DNA from: Sacculina carcini
Lineage: Eukaryota > Arthropoda > Thecostraca > Sacculinidae
Length of the DNA stretch: 64,000 bases
Direction: 5' to 3'
Assembly: GCA_916048095.2 (NCBI GenBank)
Contig: OU696573.1
Location: 8,402,306 to 8,466,305, forward strand
The notes beneath the pieces are model-generated. The model did not search any database. It was not told where the DNA came from and worked only from the letters and a program-made list of their open reading frames with translations. Shown here one piece after another: positions 1 to 10,689 of the stretch (its first letter is position 1; each line of letters starts with the position of its first letter). Both the position numbers and the translations under genes were made by a program.

Positions 1-118
1 CAGCGCCACGCCATCGGCCAAGTTGCTAGCGTCACACCACACCACCCCCTTCTTTGTTTTTGGCACATTCCACACACCCCCTACAGGGTCACCACGCCTT
101 ACTCGTACCATCAAAGCT
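1..118 (-). pseudogene. Ty3/Gypsy-type RNase H fragment, runs off the window
   Basis: Read on the minus strand this stretch encodes a piece with DPVGGVWNVP followed by VVWCDASNLADGV. The WxDAS block is the first catalytic aspartate region of retroelement RNase H. The layout resembles the RNase H of Gypsy element B in this window (DPVKGRWDV, then VWTDASTLALGV), so I infer a relative of that clade. It ends near 118, where the remnant hAT transposase reading begins, so it is probably what truncates that hAT. The rest lies beyond the window start. Confidence 0.55.
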
Positions 119-122
119 TTAT

Positions 123-1680
123 TTAAAAATTATTTAAGGTTTCGAGATCCAATGTCTTAAACGCATCTTTGGCACATCCATCTGCTTGAAGATCCAAGAG
201 CTCCTCCTGGTACCCGTCGTCCACAGTCTCAGCATTACACGTGAATGGTGTCCGAATAATATCATGAAGAGTTATCACATCTTCCCTTACGTGAGGAAAG
301 TACCGGAGGAAGTCCGTCTTCAAATTGGAGAGGTGGGACTTGATGTCCTGAACCACATCTTCAGCAAGGTTTCCATCTCCAAGACAAGCTGAGATCGCAC
401 TGAAGGAGGCCAAGATTCCCCGTTGAATGCGTCCTTTCCAGAGGTCCTTTCCAGTTTGGCCACAAAGTCTCTGATCTTGTCGTCTTGAACCAAAATGTTC
501 ATGTTCTTCCCCTGCATTTTGATGTTCAACTCATTGATGGACCCAAAGATGTCGGTGAGGTACGCCAGGCGAAGGTAGAAATTATCCGCCTTCAACTGAT
601 GCAGGTGAACGACTTTCCCTTGTTCCTCGAGGAAGAGGAGGATCTCCTCGAACAAGTCGAAGACGCGCTGGAGCATGTTGTCCTTCTACAGCCATCGTAT
701 TTGGGTGTGGAACAACAGAACACTGTCCCGCTCCAGATCCTCGCACAGACGGCGAAACAGCCTCGTGTTGAGCGCCGACCCCGTCACGTAGTTCAAAGCT
801 TTGATTACTGCTGAAAGACTCTGCTTCAGGGCCTCCGGGAGTGTCTTTGATGGGAGTGCCTCCCGGTGAAGAACACAGTGAGTGGATTGAATCAGTGGAT
901 TCTTGTTCTTGATCAGGGCAACCAGTCCAGATCTTGCGCCCAGCATTGCAGGAGCACCATCAGTGTAGACCCCAATAATGCGATTCCAATCTAGATTATT
1001 CTCTTCAAAGAACTCAGACAACAGCTGCATGATGTCCACCGCCTGGGTGGTCAGGGTAACCGGTTGGCAGAACAGGAAGTCCTCCTCAATGGCTCGATCA
1101 TGAACGTATCGGACAAAGGCCATGAGTTGTGACAGATTTGCAACGTCCGTTGACTCGTCAAGTTGAATGAAAAAACCGGTGACTCACGAATCTTCATGAG
1201 CAGTTGCTCCTGCTTGTCCTTGGCCAAATCGTCAATTGTGCTCCGAATCGTGTCGTTCGACATAGAGATCTTCTTCATTTTTTCACAGGCGGACTCTCCC
1301 AGCACCAGCTTCGTGCATGCTAGCAGGCATGGCTTGACGAGATCTTCCGCGATCGTGTGGGGCTTCTTTGTTTTGGCAACTTGAAAGGCGACCTCGTGGG
1401 AAGCCTTCACGATTGTGTGGCTTTGCGTTTCTAAGTCTCCGGTAGCATCCAGTCGGGCGCGTTTCATTGTTTTTTCCCGGAGAGCGAAGTACTCTCGTGT
1501 CTTGTTCTGCAACTCCGGATGGTTTTTCGTCAGGTGCTGCCGTAGCTGGAACGGCTTCATGGACCCGCTTCCCAGGCATTTCGAACAGATGACACATTGA
1601 GGGTGCTCCTGACCATTCTTCACCAGACATGTGAATCCAAACTCAAGGTACGAATCATGGTACAACGGTTTCTTAGACAT
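123..1680 (-). pseudogene. hAT transposase remnant (ZBED5/SCAND3-like)
   Basis: The start is the ATG read from 1680. The first block (1680-1190) has a BED-type zinc finger (CVICSKC..., then a histidine pair around HLTKNHPE) and the conserved LVLGESACEKM region. After a frameshift near 1150-1190 the middle block (1123-690) continues with [24 protein letters not shown] (the second catalytic aspartate block) and HCVLHREAL. A stop follows, then more blocks at 676-320 and 413-123 in shifted frames. The C-terminal hATC dimerisation domain is absent. The protein resembles the second hAT in this window (54334-56089), which still has hATC. At least three frame breaks make it non-functional. Confidence 0.85.
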
Positions 1681-2335
1681 CTGAGAAAATGTAAAACATG
1701 AATTAGTTGCGGATAGAGAAGATTAGACTAGCTACCAGAAAAAATGACATGAAACAGATAAATTGTGAAGAGCACTTATTTATGATAATAATAAATAATT
1801 GAATTACAAGTTTAATTGCCAGTAAATTGAAGAGTAAGAATGGAAACTAGATGGTGAAAGCGTGGGGAAAGGGAAGTGAATATACCACACGTAATTGTTT
1901 CCGTGTGCATAGAACACATGCGAATGATACGACAGTCAATACACAACTGTATATTTAGCGACATTATTGTGTATGAGTGTGACAATTGATGGATGACGCA
2001 TATGTATGATGCAAGCTTGGACCACGTGAGGATGTCGCTGACGTATCTGAGTCATGCCACAAAGCCATTCAGCACAACACTGAACGAATTACGACATTTG
2101 CACGCGCAAACCGTCATACTCGCTTTGCACGTGCACAGACATACACGCCTTGCACACTAACACTAACCGTAGTAGTATCGATCGCATGTTTGACAATTGA
2201 AATGATGATGAAACGATATCCACCACACACCGCCATGATGGTAATTGATGTTTCATTTTTAATCATTTGTCTCCATCACAGGGTATTTATCAAGTCCAAA
2301 TCGATTCGGTCAATTAAAATTGCAGGGCGCCCAGC

Positions 2336-2661
2336 CAGACCAGCAGAGCCGTAGCAACCGCCCCCCGTACCCCCCGGCCGGGAGGGGGCGAGTGTTGAGG
2401 GGCCCCGTTGCTTCACGTATGACATTAAAATTTATCATATTATGTAAAGCCTTTACCTTTTTGCTCAGATGTTTTCACCTGAGCTTGTATTATGTGATTA
2501 TGTATAATAAATATATTCATTATTTGATGGTTTATTTATAATGGAGGCCCCAAGTGTTGCCTTCGGGGGCCCCAAGTGTTGCCTTCGGGAGGGGCCCCAA
2601 GTGTTGCTTTCGGGGGGGGGGGGGGGGGCTCATAAGTCCTCGCAACGGCTCTGCAGACCAG
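2336..2661. mobile_element. hAT MITE with perfect 8-bp target-site duplication
   Basis: A 310-bp element (2344-2653) starts CAGAGCCGTAGCAAC and ends with its near-inverse CGCAACGGCTCTG. It is flanked by the direct repeat CAGACCAG at 2336-2343 and 2654-2661. An 8-bp duplication with CAG-starting inverted ends is diagnostic of hAT. There is no transposase, so it is non-autonomous. It lies inside hAT transposon 1. Confidence 0.9.
2546..2628 (+). repeat. Three tandem copies of a 21-26 bp GC-rich unit, then poly-G
   Basis: The unit GGCCCCAAGTGTTGCCTTCG occurs three times in a row with slight spacing differences. It is followed by an uninterrupted run of about 18 G. It lies inside the hAT MITE. 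Confidence 0.85.
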
Positions 2662-2737
2662 CCAAGCATATACCGTCACATCGAGCTCCCATTTCCCCCG
2701 GGAAGTGTCAAATTTCCCCCTGGTTAAGAACCGCTGC

Positions 2738-3040
2738 GTTAGTTCCTTATATTTCTTATTGTGCATCCGTTTGGGGTTTAAATTATTCTTTCTACTTCAT
2801 AAGCATAACTCTTCAAAAAAGAGCTATCAGAACTATAAACCAAATGCATTATCTATATCACACATCTCCATAGTTTAAAAGTATGGGTCTTTTAAAGTTC
2901 ACAGACATTGTCAACCATTAATTTATACTCTTATTTGACTTTTTGAACGGGAATTTACCTGCTGCATTACTAAACAGATTCACTCTAAATATAAAAATAG
3001 TTAATACACGCCACACTCAGCACTTTTTGTAACGAAAAAA
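2738..3040 (+). pseudogene. LINE reverse transcriptase C-terminal remnant
   Basis: Directly right of hAT transposon 1 the + strand reads ALVPYISYCASVWGLNY, then LQKRAIRTINQMHYLYHT. This is the usual pattern of the thumb/connection region of non-LTR retrotransposon polymerases (YxxxxWG...LQKRAIR.I). The frame hits a TAG near 2873 and continues as FKSMGLLKFTDIV. The 5' part is missing, interrupted by the hAT insertion. It is an old fossil and gives only the insertion context. Confidence 0.65.
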
Positions 3041-3502
3041 AATCATTGTAGCTAAAATACCATTGCAGGCAGGCACGCGTGGGCATCACTGCCCCACATG
3101 TGCCTACAGGACGTTAGAACACTCCCGACAACACCTCGAACACGACTGTCCCACACGACTCTACATGCCTTCAGGCTCACACCCTTACGGGAGCACACTC
3201 ACGCACCGGCCTCACGCCCACCGCCACAACCAATCAGCGGCGAGCCGGTCACTGGCTCACCGCCGCGGGGCATAAACACTTGACAAACACACACACACAC
3301 CAACACAACTATACACACTCGCCCACGCACTCTCGCACACAATACCCAATTCAACCATACACGATCACACATAGACACGCTAACACGTTCACGCACTCAG
3401 ACACACTCTCTCACTGCACACGATCACAGCACTCTTTTTCCAGCAGCAATGTTCACACAAATTCGAGACATTTAACATTTTTCATATGACACCATTCATT
3501 TG
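3041..3502. other. No gene seen; CA-rich low-complexity sequence
   Basis: The stretch holds irregular CACA-rich, CACTC-rich and ACAC-type simple sequence (mainly 3280-3430). I find no conserved coding motif; the short ORFs here are His/Thr/Arg-rich products of the repeat. Confidence 0.6.
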
Positions 3503-3564
3503 CAGAGGTGGGCGCGCGAACCTTTTTTGGATTACGAACCCGAATCTTCGCTGGTTTTGGGTTC
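3503..3564 (+). repeat. Left part of a dispersed repeat starting CAGAGGTGGGC, split by Gypsy element C
   Basis: The sequence starts CAGAGGTGGGC, a hAT-like end, and contains repeated GAACC/CGAA motifs. It resumes at 8533 after the Gypsy insertion (CGAATAGCGAACCCG and on to about 8780). A related repeat lies in the other orientation at 26955-27149 and ends GCCCACCTCTG. I infer a non-autonomous, possibly hAT-derived family; the other terminus was not identified. Confidence 0.5.
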
Positions 3565-3790
3565 TGTATGGTGCCGGTCTGGCATCATCAGTAGCGGGGA
3601 AGCGATAATGACGCGAGAGCGACATTCACCGTGGAGGCGTGTTTTGGGATTGTGGATTAATGCGATGTGATTGGGATATTGCTGAGATATTGTGGTGGTT
3701 TTGTGGTTAGTTAATTTGACCAAGTTCGTTACCGTTTATATAAATATATTCAGTTGTGTTATTGGGTTGTTTGATCGTAATAACATAACA
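3565..3790 (+). repeat. 5' LTR of Gypsy element C
   Basis: Direct repeat of 8298-8532, 226 bp, TG...CA ends. It lacks a 9-bp segment present in the 3' LTR (around GTCCTTGGA). The last base (A, 3790) and the following TGG form the gag start codon. Confidence 0.93.
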
Positions 3791-5470
3791 TGGCGCAGCC
3801 GACAGCGGCAACGGATGATCAAATTTCTAAGCTAACTAGTCTGGTCGCACAATTGGTGGACCAAAACATTCAAAGAGAACGAATGTTAGAGCAACAACTT
3901 CAGCAAGCAAGGGTTAGTGATTCAAATCGCCAAAATCAAAATAGCTCTGAATCTCAGAATAAGACGGTAAAATTACCTGCGAATTCCACTCCAGTGTTGC
4001 ATGCAGATTGTTCATTGCGCGATTTTGATACGTGGAGGTACAAAATAATGGGCTATGTCGCGTTGTCAAATCTAGACAAGCTCCCGCCAAAAGAACAACA
4101 GGCAGTGTTGCACGCGTCAGTCGATGAGGACTGGTCGCGTATATTGCGATTCAGTCTGAACATCAGTCAGGGTTCCGACATGGATCAGTGCATCACTCAG
4201 ATGGAACAGCACTTACGAGCACAACGCAATATTGTAATCGACCGGAGGGAATTTTATCTCAGATCCCAACAGCCCGGTGAATCTTTCGATACGTTTTTGT
4301 GTGCAGTAAAAGAGATACAGTCTTTCTGCGATTTTTGCACGGTCTGCAGTGATGATAGACTTCGTGACAAAATCATGATGGGGACAGGTGATGAACAGGC
4401 ACTGAGTCACATGCTTCGCGAGAAAGACATGAATTTGATGAGGGCGATCGATATATATCGTTCATCTGAGGCAGCAAAAACAAACTCTTCGCAAATTAAG
4501 GGCGAATCGTGCAGAGCCGTATCCCACAACAACCTGAAAAAGGCGGACGCCAGTCATAGCGACAGGCGAAATTGCACCAAGTGTGGATCGAAATGCAGCG
4601 GTGGCCAGAAATGTCCCGCGTACGGCAAGGCCTGTCGTATATGCGGAAAAAACGGATATTATGCGAAGGTATGTCGTAGCAGTAACCGCAGAGGATCCCA
4701 CAAAACCAACAGACGTCAACGGATTGTTCAGGCCGACTCAAACGAACAAGTACGACGCATTCGTGTGGGTGACGTACGACAGAAGCAAAAAGGAAAGCGA
4801 GCACCCGCGATCAGCATCAACGTGAAGCCTAGTCAAGGACGGTCTGTCGATATACGCTGGATCGCTGACACTGGCGCCGAATGCAGTGTCATAAATTCTG
4901 CTGTGGCAGCCAAGTTGGGAATCAAAACGACTTCTTTGACTACATGTGCAGCGCGCCTATGTTCGGCGGATGGCGGTCGTCTTCACTGTTCCGGCACATA
5001 CGAGGCGACTCTGCGATTGGGAGACGCAACGTGTATCACAACATTGTACGTGGTTCCTACCGCAACAGATGCTCTCCTATCGTGGTCTGACGCAGTTGAA
5101 CTGCGTATTATTCACCGCGCTTTTCCTCAGCAGCTGCCGGAGTATCCCTCAAGCAACCAGGCAGTATGTACCAACACTACCTGCGTCAGGGCTGGGAAGA
5201 TGCAGTCGGTGTCAGTCTCAAAAGGCGGTAATTATACAGCATCTGCCGCAGCGTTGTCACGCAACAACAACGAGGGATGTCCGGCCGGAGCACCATCGAA
5301 CGACGACAACCAGCGCAGAGAAATGTCCGACACCGTGTCTGAAAACCGAGAGATTAAAAGCTCGAGACCAATATGGCCGCATGCACGAGAGCCAACAACT
5401 ATGGAGCGGCGCCAGCATGCGAATGCATTGCGGCTCGCTTTTCCTGATGTGTTCAACAAAGATTGGTCCG
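3790..5470 (+). pseudogene. Gag and protease of Gypsy element C
   Basis: The reading frame opens with the ATG at 3790. The N-terminal part has a coiled-coil-like stretch (QNIQRERMLEQQLQQ) and a capsid-like region. A zinc-knuckle region follows near residues 265-300 (CTKCGSKC..., CRICGKNGYYAKVC). In that knuckle the expected histidine is tyrosine, which would weaken zinc binding. The aspartic protease motif is clear at WIADTGAECSVIN (about residues 358-370). The frame runs to 5604, but homology leaves it near 5470, where reverse transcriptase continues in the next frame: a frameshift. Confidence 0.85.
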
Positions 5471-6892
5471 TTGAGGTGCATGAAGGGGCCTCCCATGCGC
5501 ATTTCGTTAGCCGAAAATGCACGCGCAACGAGCGTTTACGCACCGCGGAACATTCCAGTCGGGTACCGCGAGCACATCGAGCGTCATCTAGACGAACTAA
5601 TTAAACAGGATGTCATCGAACATATCACCCATCCGACCGAATGGTGCCACCCTGTAGTACCAGTACCGAAACGCAGCAGTGACGGAAAAATTATCGGATG
5701 TCGTCTGACCATCGACTTAACTAAATTGAACCGGTACGTGCTTCGGCCTGCATATTCTGTCAGGGTCCCGCTTGATGCAGTGTCTAGCATCACACCCGGA
5801 TGTCGTTACTTGTCGACATTGGACGCGAAACATGGGTATTTTCAGATCGGCATACATGAAAATGACCGTGATTTGACGTGTTTCATGACGCCGTGGGGTC
5901 GTTACCGATTGAAACGTGCCCCAAGGTGTCTCATCTCCAGCGGTGACGTGTATAATCAGCGTTGTGATATGACTCTGGCCGGCCTGGTCAACATGAATGG
6001 TCAACATTGGTCAACATTGGACCTGGTCAACATTGTTGATGATATTCTCGTATACGACACTACATACGACGAATACTTGAAAAATGTGTGTAACGTTCTC
6101 CACCGATGTCGAGAACATGGCATCACATTGAACAAGCAGAAATTCACATTCGCTGAGTCTCGCGTACAATATTGTGGTTTCGTGATCGACAAAGATGGAT
6201 ATTGTGTGGATGATAAGAAACTGGAGGCAATTTCCAAGTTTCCCCGTCCATCGAACGTCAGGGAGGTCAGATCGTTTTTTGGTTTGTCTAACCAGTTATC
6301 TCAATTTTCAACTGAGATAGCCTGCACTACAGCACCATTGAGGCATTTACTGCGAAAGGATGTTGAATGGCGTTGGGACGAGGCCATACACACACCGGCG
6401 TTGGAGGCAACAAAAAAAGCCCTGACGTCACCTCCTGTATTGGATTTCTACGAGCCCTTGATACAGACGGTGGTTGAGACTGATGCTGCTCGTTGGCACG
6501 GTCTCGGTTTTGTTGTACGTCAAATGGACGAACAGCAGCGCTGGAGACTGGTTCAGTGTGGTTCGCGCGCCCTTACGGAAACTGAAACCAGGTACGCTGC
6601 CGTGGAACAGGAAATGTTGGCAGTCGTATGGGCCTGCCACAGAGCAAATAATTATCTTGCTGGCGCCAAGAAATTCGTCATCATGACAGACCACAAACCA
6701 CTCTTGCCCATCCTGAACACAAAAAGTATCGCGGAAATATGCAACCCGCGCTTGCAGTGTATGAGAGCCAAGCTATCGCACTTGAGGTTTGAAGCCGTAT
6801 GGAAAGCAGGCAAGGAACACGTAATTGCGGATTGCCTATCCCGCTCGCCACTGCCGATTTCCAGTGACGAGAACATTGATACGGCAGTTTGA
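5470..6892 (+). pseudogene. Reverse transcriptase and RNase H of Gypsy element C
   Basis: The RT begins around PRNIPVGYREHIERHL. It has the template-grip block LTIDLTKLNRYV, the first catalytic block YLSTLDAKHGYFQI and the DD block VDDILVYD. The residue before VDD is isoleucine, where Y or F is usual, and the sequence just before it contains several copies of GGTCAACATTG (5986-6035), a local duplication that has distorted the active-site loop. RNase H follows with ETDAARWHGLGF and TDHKPLLPIL. A TGA at 6890-6892 separates it from the integrase in the same frame. Confidence 0.87.
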
Positions 6893-8289
6893 GATGAAAC
6901 CGGCGGAAAATTTGAGCATTCCATCACGATATCACGCCTGTTGGACGAGCAAGCTGAATCGCAAACAGAATCAGGTGATATTCTTCTGAATCGCATCATC
7001 GAGGCCGGTAAATCAGATCATGAATACCGGACTTTGTTCAACACAGTGAGACGTGGTTTCCCAGCAGAACAGTATCAGACAGAGGAACTGATGCGTCCGT
7101 ACTGGAATGTACGTAACGATTTACGTCTAGATGGAGATGTTATACTCTATGGATGTCGATTAGTCGTGCCGCGTGCTCTGCGACGCGAAGTACTCAATTC
7201 GTTACACGCCAGTCATCAAGGAATCGTGAGGACAATGCAACGCGCGCGACAAGCGGTATATTGGCCAACAATCAACAACGAAATAAAGTTGATCGTGTCT
7301 TCGTGTCAGCAGTGCGTAACGCACCGTAGAAGCATTCAGAAGGAGGAATATTTGTGCGATGATGTGCCTAATCGTGTGTTCGAGAGTGTCTCTTCGGACT
7401 TCTTCACCTACGCCGGTCGAACGTACCTCGTGTATGTTGATCGACTGTCCAACTGGCCGGTGGTCGTCGACTGTCCGAGAGGCGACTCCACATCACGTCA
7501 CCTCATCCAAACGATGCGGCGATTATACGCGATGTTTGGAGCCCCGAATCGACTTCGCAGCGATGGAGGACCACAGTACACGTCGCGGCGAACAGCTGAG
7601 TTTTTCAAACGCTGGCACGTGGATCATCACATGAGCAGTCCAGAGTATCCACAAGGAAATGGTCACGCGGAGGCTACTGTGAAGAAGATAAAGCTTCTGG
7701 TGAAAAAAACAACGCTGAATGGAAACTTAGATACTGATGCCTTCACCGAGGGTCTTGTGGAGATGCGGAATACTCCAGGACGGGCCGGACGATCTCCAGC
7801 ACAAGTCTTGTTCGGACACCCCATTCGTTCCCAGGTGCCGACTCATCATACAGCCTTCTCACAGGAATGGCAGCGGTGTGCAGACGTCTGTGACACGGTG
7901 AGGGAGGTGGAGCAGAAGAATGCACAGGAAGCGTACAACAGGACGTCGAAACCCCTTCCTCGACTGAAGGTGGGCCAAGACGTGTACATACAGGATCAGA
8001 CTACAAAGCAGTGGCAGCGTAAGGGCACTGTCGTCGGTGTAGTGATCATCGCAATTACGCCTTACGAATGCCCAGCGGACGCATAGCTATCCGAAACCGG
8101 CGCTATCTTTTGTTGGAGACGAGACCGACAATTGTCAACCCAGAGCGGAGCGACGTCGACAACACCCCGGTCACTGTGGATCACGTTGATCCTCAGAATC
8201 GTGAACAGGTCGAACTTCCGAGGCGAAGCCAACGTGATCGAAGACGGCTATCTGAAGGATTACGTCTGCCCCATCAAGCGACAGACTGA
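6893..8289 (+). pseudogene. Integrase of Gypsy element C
   Basis: In frame with the RT after one TGA. The N-terminal HHCC finger is present (HASHQGIVRTMQ ... CQQC). The catalytic core has SSDFF, RSDGGPQYTS and a glutamate in GNGHAEATVKK. The C-terminal part (LKVGQDVYIQDQ) is the usual chromatin/DNA-binding tail. A frameshift near 8055 moves the end into another frame (LPSGR-type block ending at 8289), just before the 3' LTR. Confidence 0.87.
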
Positions 8290-8297
8290 TGGGTAGG

Positions 8298-8532
8298 TGT
8301 ATGGTGCCGGTTTGGCATCATCAGTAGCGGGAAAGCGATAATGACGCGAGAGTGACATTCACTGTGGAGGCGTGTTTTGGGATTGTGGTCCTTGGAGATT
8401 AATGCGATGTGATTGAGATATTGCTGATATATTCTGGTGGTTTTGTGGTTAGTTAATTTGACCAAGTTCGTTACCGTTTATATAAATATATTCAGTTGTG
8501 TTATTGGGTTGTTTGATCGTAATAACATAACA
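8298..8532 (+). repeat. 3' LTR of Gypsy element C
   Basis: 235 bp, direct repeat of the 5' LTR with a few substitutions and one extra 9-bp segment. It is followed by the target-site copy GGTTC at 8533-8537. Confidence 0.93.
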
Positions 8533-8780
8533 GGTTCCGAATAGCGAACCCGATTTTCAATGTTTCGGTGCGAACATTTATCCGCGAACCTCCGAATCTT
8601 TACAAAATACGATGAAAAAGCGAAGCAACGCGAACCTTAGCAAAGCGAAACCTAATTCCCGTAACCTAACCTTAACCTAAGCGACAACCTAACCTAAGCG
8701 AAACCTAACCTCGTAGCAAAGCGAACCTTAATTCCCATACCTTGCGAACATTTAAAAACCTAAATATTACTCATTCCGAA
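8533..8780 (+). repeat. Right part of the dispersed repeat, with degenerate CCTAA-like sequence
   Basis: This continues the repeat interrupted by Gypsy C. It is rich in CGAACC and GCGAAACC. From 8650 to 8715 it contains several CCTAA / CCTTAA units in irregular tandem (AACCTAACCTTAACC and similar), separated by AAGCG. These could be decayed telomere-like sequence or simply the repeat's own drift. Confidence 0.5.
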
Positions 8781-9098
8781 TCTAAATTTCCGATTAAAAA
8801 AACTGTTTGAGATATCTACATTATTTATTAAACAAGTAAGACAACAACAAAACAGTAAGAAGTAAAAACGAAACGTTGCGCAAGCGTAGTCACCGGCGCA
8901 TGCGCATTGGTTGCGCATCACTAACAAGCGTTCTGATTGCTACAGTCACAATGTAGTGTCCGCAAGCACGCGTGAATACACACAGCACACACATACCCAC
9001 AGCACGAACTCACAATGCAGAATGCCTCAACCCCAAACACCAAGTTCCACACCATACCGTACGCGGTAGCAACCCGTGCACGCTCAGCCAATGCCACC

Positions 9099-9192
9099 TA
9101 GACTACTGACCACCTAGACCAACGCCACCTAGATACATCTAGGTGTATCTAGGTGGTGTTACCTAGACTAAGTATCTAGGTGGCATTGTCTC
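9099..9192. repeat. Imperfect palindrome, arms about 46 bp, built on CCACCTAGA
   Basis: The left arm starts AATGCCACCTAGAC and the right arm ends GTATCTAGGTGGCATT. Inner copies of CACCTAGA and its inverse TCTAGGTG continue towards the centre near 9146. The whole stretch can fold back on itself. It lies just before the LINE 5' region. Confidence 0.8.
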
Positions 9193-9572
9193 AGCATTCA
9201 CTCGCCTCATGTAACCGTACACTCAGCATTCCTCGAATCATGTAGGTGTATCAGTGTTCAGTGTTCCTTCCTCGCGTTCGGACGTGTTTTCCTTTGCTCC
9301 CTAATTTCTGCCGTGTTGGTGTTCCGTGGCCTCATTTTGCGTTGCGCCCGTGTATGTGTGTATGATAACATCTCCCCCTCCACTTTTGTTAGTGTGTGGG
9401 TTCATTGGTCAGTGTGCGCGTCTGCCAGTGTGTTACTGTGTGAGTTCATAAGTCAGTGTGCGCGTCTGCTAGTTTGTTGTGTGTGGGTTCATTTGTTTGT
9501 GTTCGCGTGTGCACCTGACCCTTGCGCACCCTCAACCACATACACAATTGAGGCTTTCGCATCACCTACACC

Positions 9573-10631
9573 ATGACCACGGACTTTTGCGTCATATACA
9601 AGACCGCCGGTGGTGACTCCACGAGATGTGTCACATGCTCGCTCTGTGACTCATGGGCGCACACTAAGTGCGCGTCGTTGCAGGGGATGAAGCTGAACTT
9701 TCTGAAGTCCATCAATTGGATTTGCTCTCTATGCATTGGTCGCGCCAAGTTGACATTACCAGCAATGTGGGTGGTTTCGGTGCCCGGCTGTCCTCCATAG
9801 AGTCTAAAATTTCTTCGTTGGCGACTGCCTCTGTCTCTCCTCCGCCGATTTCTGCATATCCGTTGTCTGGTACTGAGAGTCCCTGTGTGCTCCTATGCTG
9901 TCGTTGTCAAGTCGCGTGGTCCTTCTCCTGTGGTCGCTGAGTCGTTGGCTCCGGCACTCGCGGATGTCCCGGCTGCAAGTTCTCGCCCAACTGCCAGCGG
10001 TGGGCTTGTTCTGAGCAGCAATTCGTCTGCTGACGCTGTGCGTGCCGCTGACTGCGTTCGCTCGGCGCTGCCCGATACTGACATCAGTGTTCCGGCGGAC
10101 TCTCCTCGGCAACCTAGGATTACGCTTGCGCATGTGCCTTTCGATATTTCAGCCGAAGATATAGTCGCCTCCCTCAAGAGGAAAAACTCATTTCTGTCGG
10201 CTGTTTCGTCCTCTGAACTTCATCTGCTTTTCTTGACGAAGCCCAAGACCTCAGGCGTTCATGCCGTGTTTTCTTTGTCACCGAAATGCCGCTCTCTGAT
10301 CCGCTCTATAGGAGACCGGTTGTTCGTGGGCTTGCAATTGTGTGCGGTGTACGACCGCTTCTGGGTAGCTCGCTGCTTCCGCTGTGCTGGTCTGGGCCAC
10401 AAGGCCATCCACTGTAATCGCCCTGAATCTTGTGGACATTGTGCAGGTCCTCATCGGTCCTCTCAATGTGATCGTACTGGGGCAGCTAAATGCCGGAAAT
10501 GTGCTCAGGCAGGACGTCCTCACTCCCACTCGTCTTTCAGCTCCTCTTGTCCTTCATTCATCGGTGTGCGTAATTATCTTCGCCTCCGCACTGCGACTGA
10601 TGATTCTCCTGTTGCTTCTCCTCAGGCTTGA
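9573..10631 (+). pseudogene. LINE ORF1: PHD-like finger plus zinc knuckles
   Basis: The start is ATG 9573. The first about 60 residues show the spacing of a PHD finger (CVTCSLCDSWAHTKC, then WICSLC). The second expected cysteine is tyrosine (FCVIYK), so the finger is damaged. The reading shifts frame near 9760 and back near 9880, giving a short helical linker (RLSSIESKISSL). The C-terminal half has an RNA-binding-like region and three CCHC-type knuckles (CFRCAGLGHKAIHC, CGHCAGPHRSSQC, CRKCAQAGRPH). It would package LINE RNA. The two frame changes make it a pseudogene as read here. Confidence 0.75.
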
Positions 10632-10689
10632 CTACTTTCCTTTTCTCACCACTCCCCTCACTCTACTGTTGCTACCCCTATTACTTTCC

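Larger units (their letters stand above)
119..2737 (-). mobile_element. hAT-superfamily DNA transposon 1, 3'-truncated
   Basis: A degenerate hAT transposase occupies the left part. The right boundary is set by a hAT-type terminus ending in ...GGTTAAGAACCGCTG at about 2737 (reverse complement CAGCGGTTCTTAACC, the usual CAG start). The opposite terminus is not visible; the element seems cut near 118 by a retroelement fragment. Between 1681 and 2343 there is AT-rich non-coding sequence, and a MITE is inserted at 2344-2653. The right flank (2738 on) is an old LINE, so this hAT landed in LINE sequence. Confidence 0.7.
3565..8532 (+). mobile_element. Ty3/Gypsy LTR retrotransposon C, both LTRs, 5-bp TSD GGTTC
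   Basis: LTRs at 3565-3790 and 8298-8532 begin TGTATGGTGCC and end ACATAACA. The insertion is flanked by GGTTC at 3560-3564 and 8533-8537. The order gag, protease, reverse transcriptase, RNase H, integrase is that of Ty3/Gypsy. The coding region has frameshifts near 5470 and 8055 and an in-frame TGA at 6890-6892. The LTRs differ by a handful of substitutions and one 9-bp indel, so the copy is moderately old and not autonomous. Confidence 0.93.
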
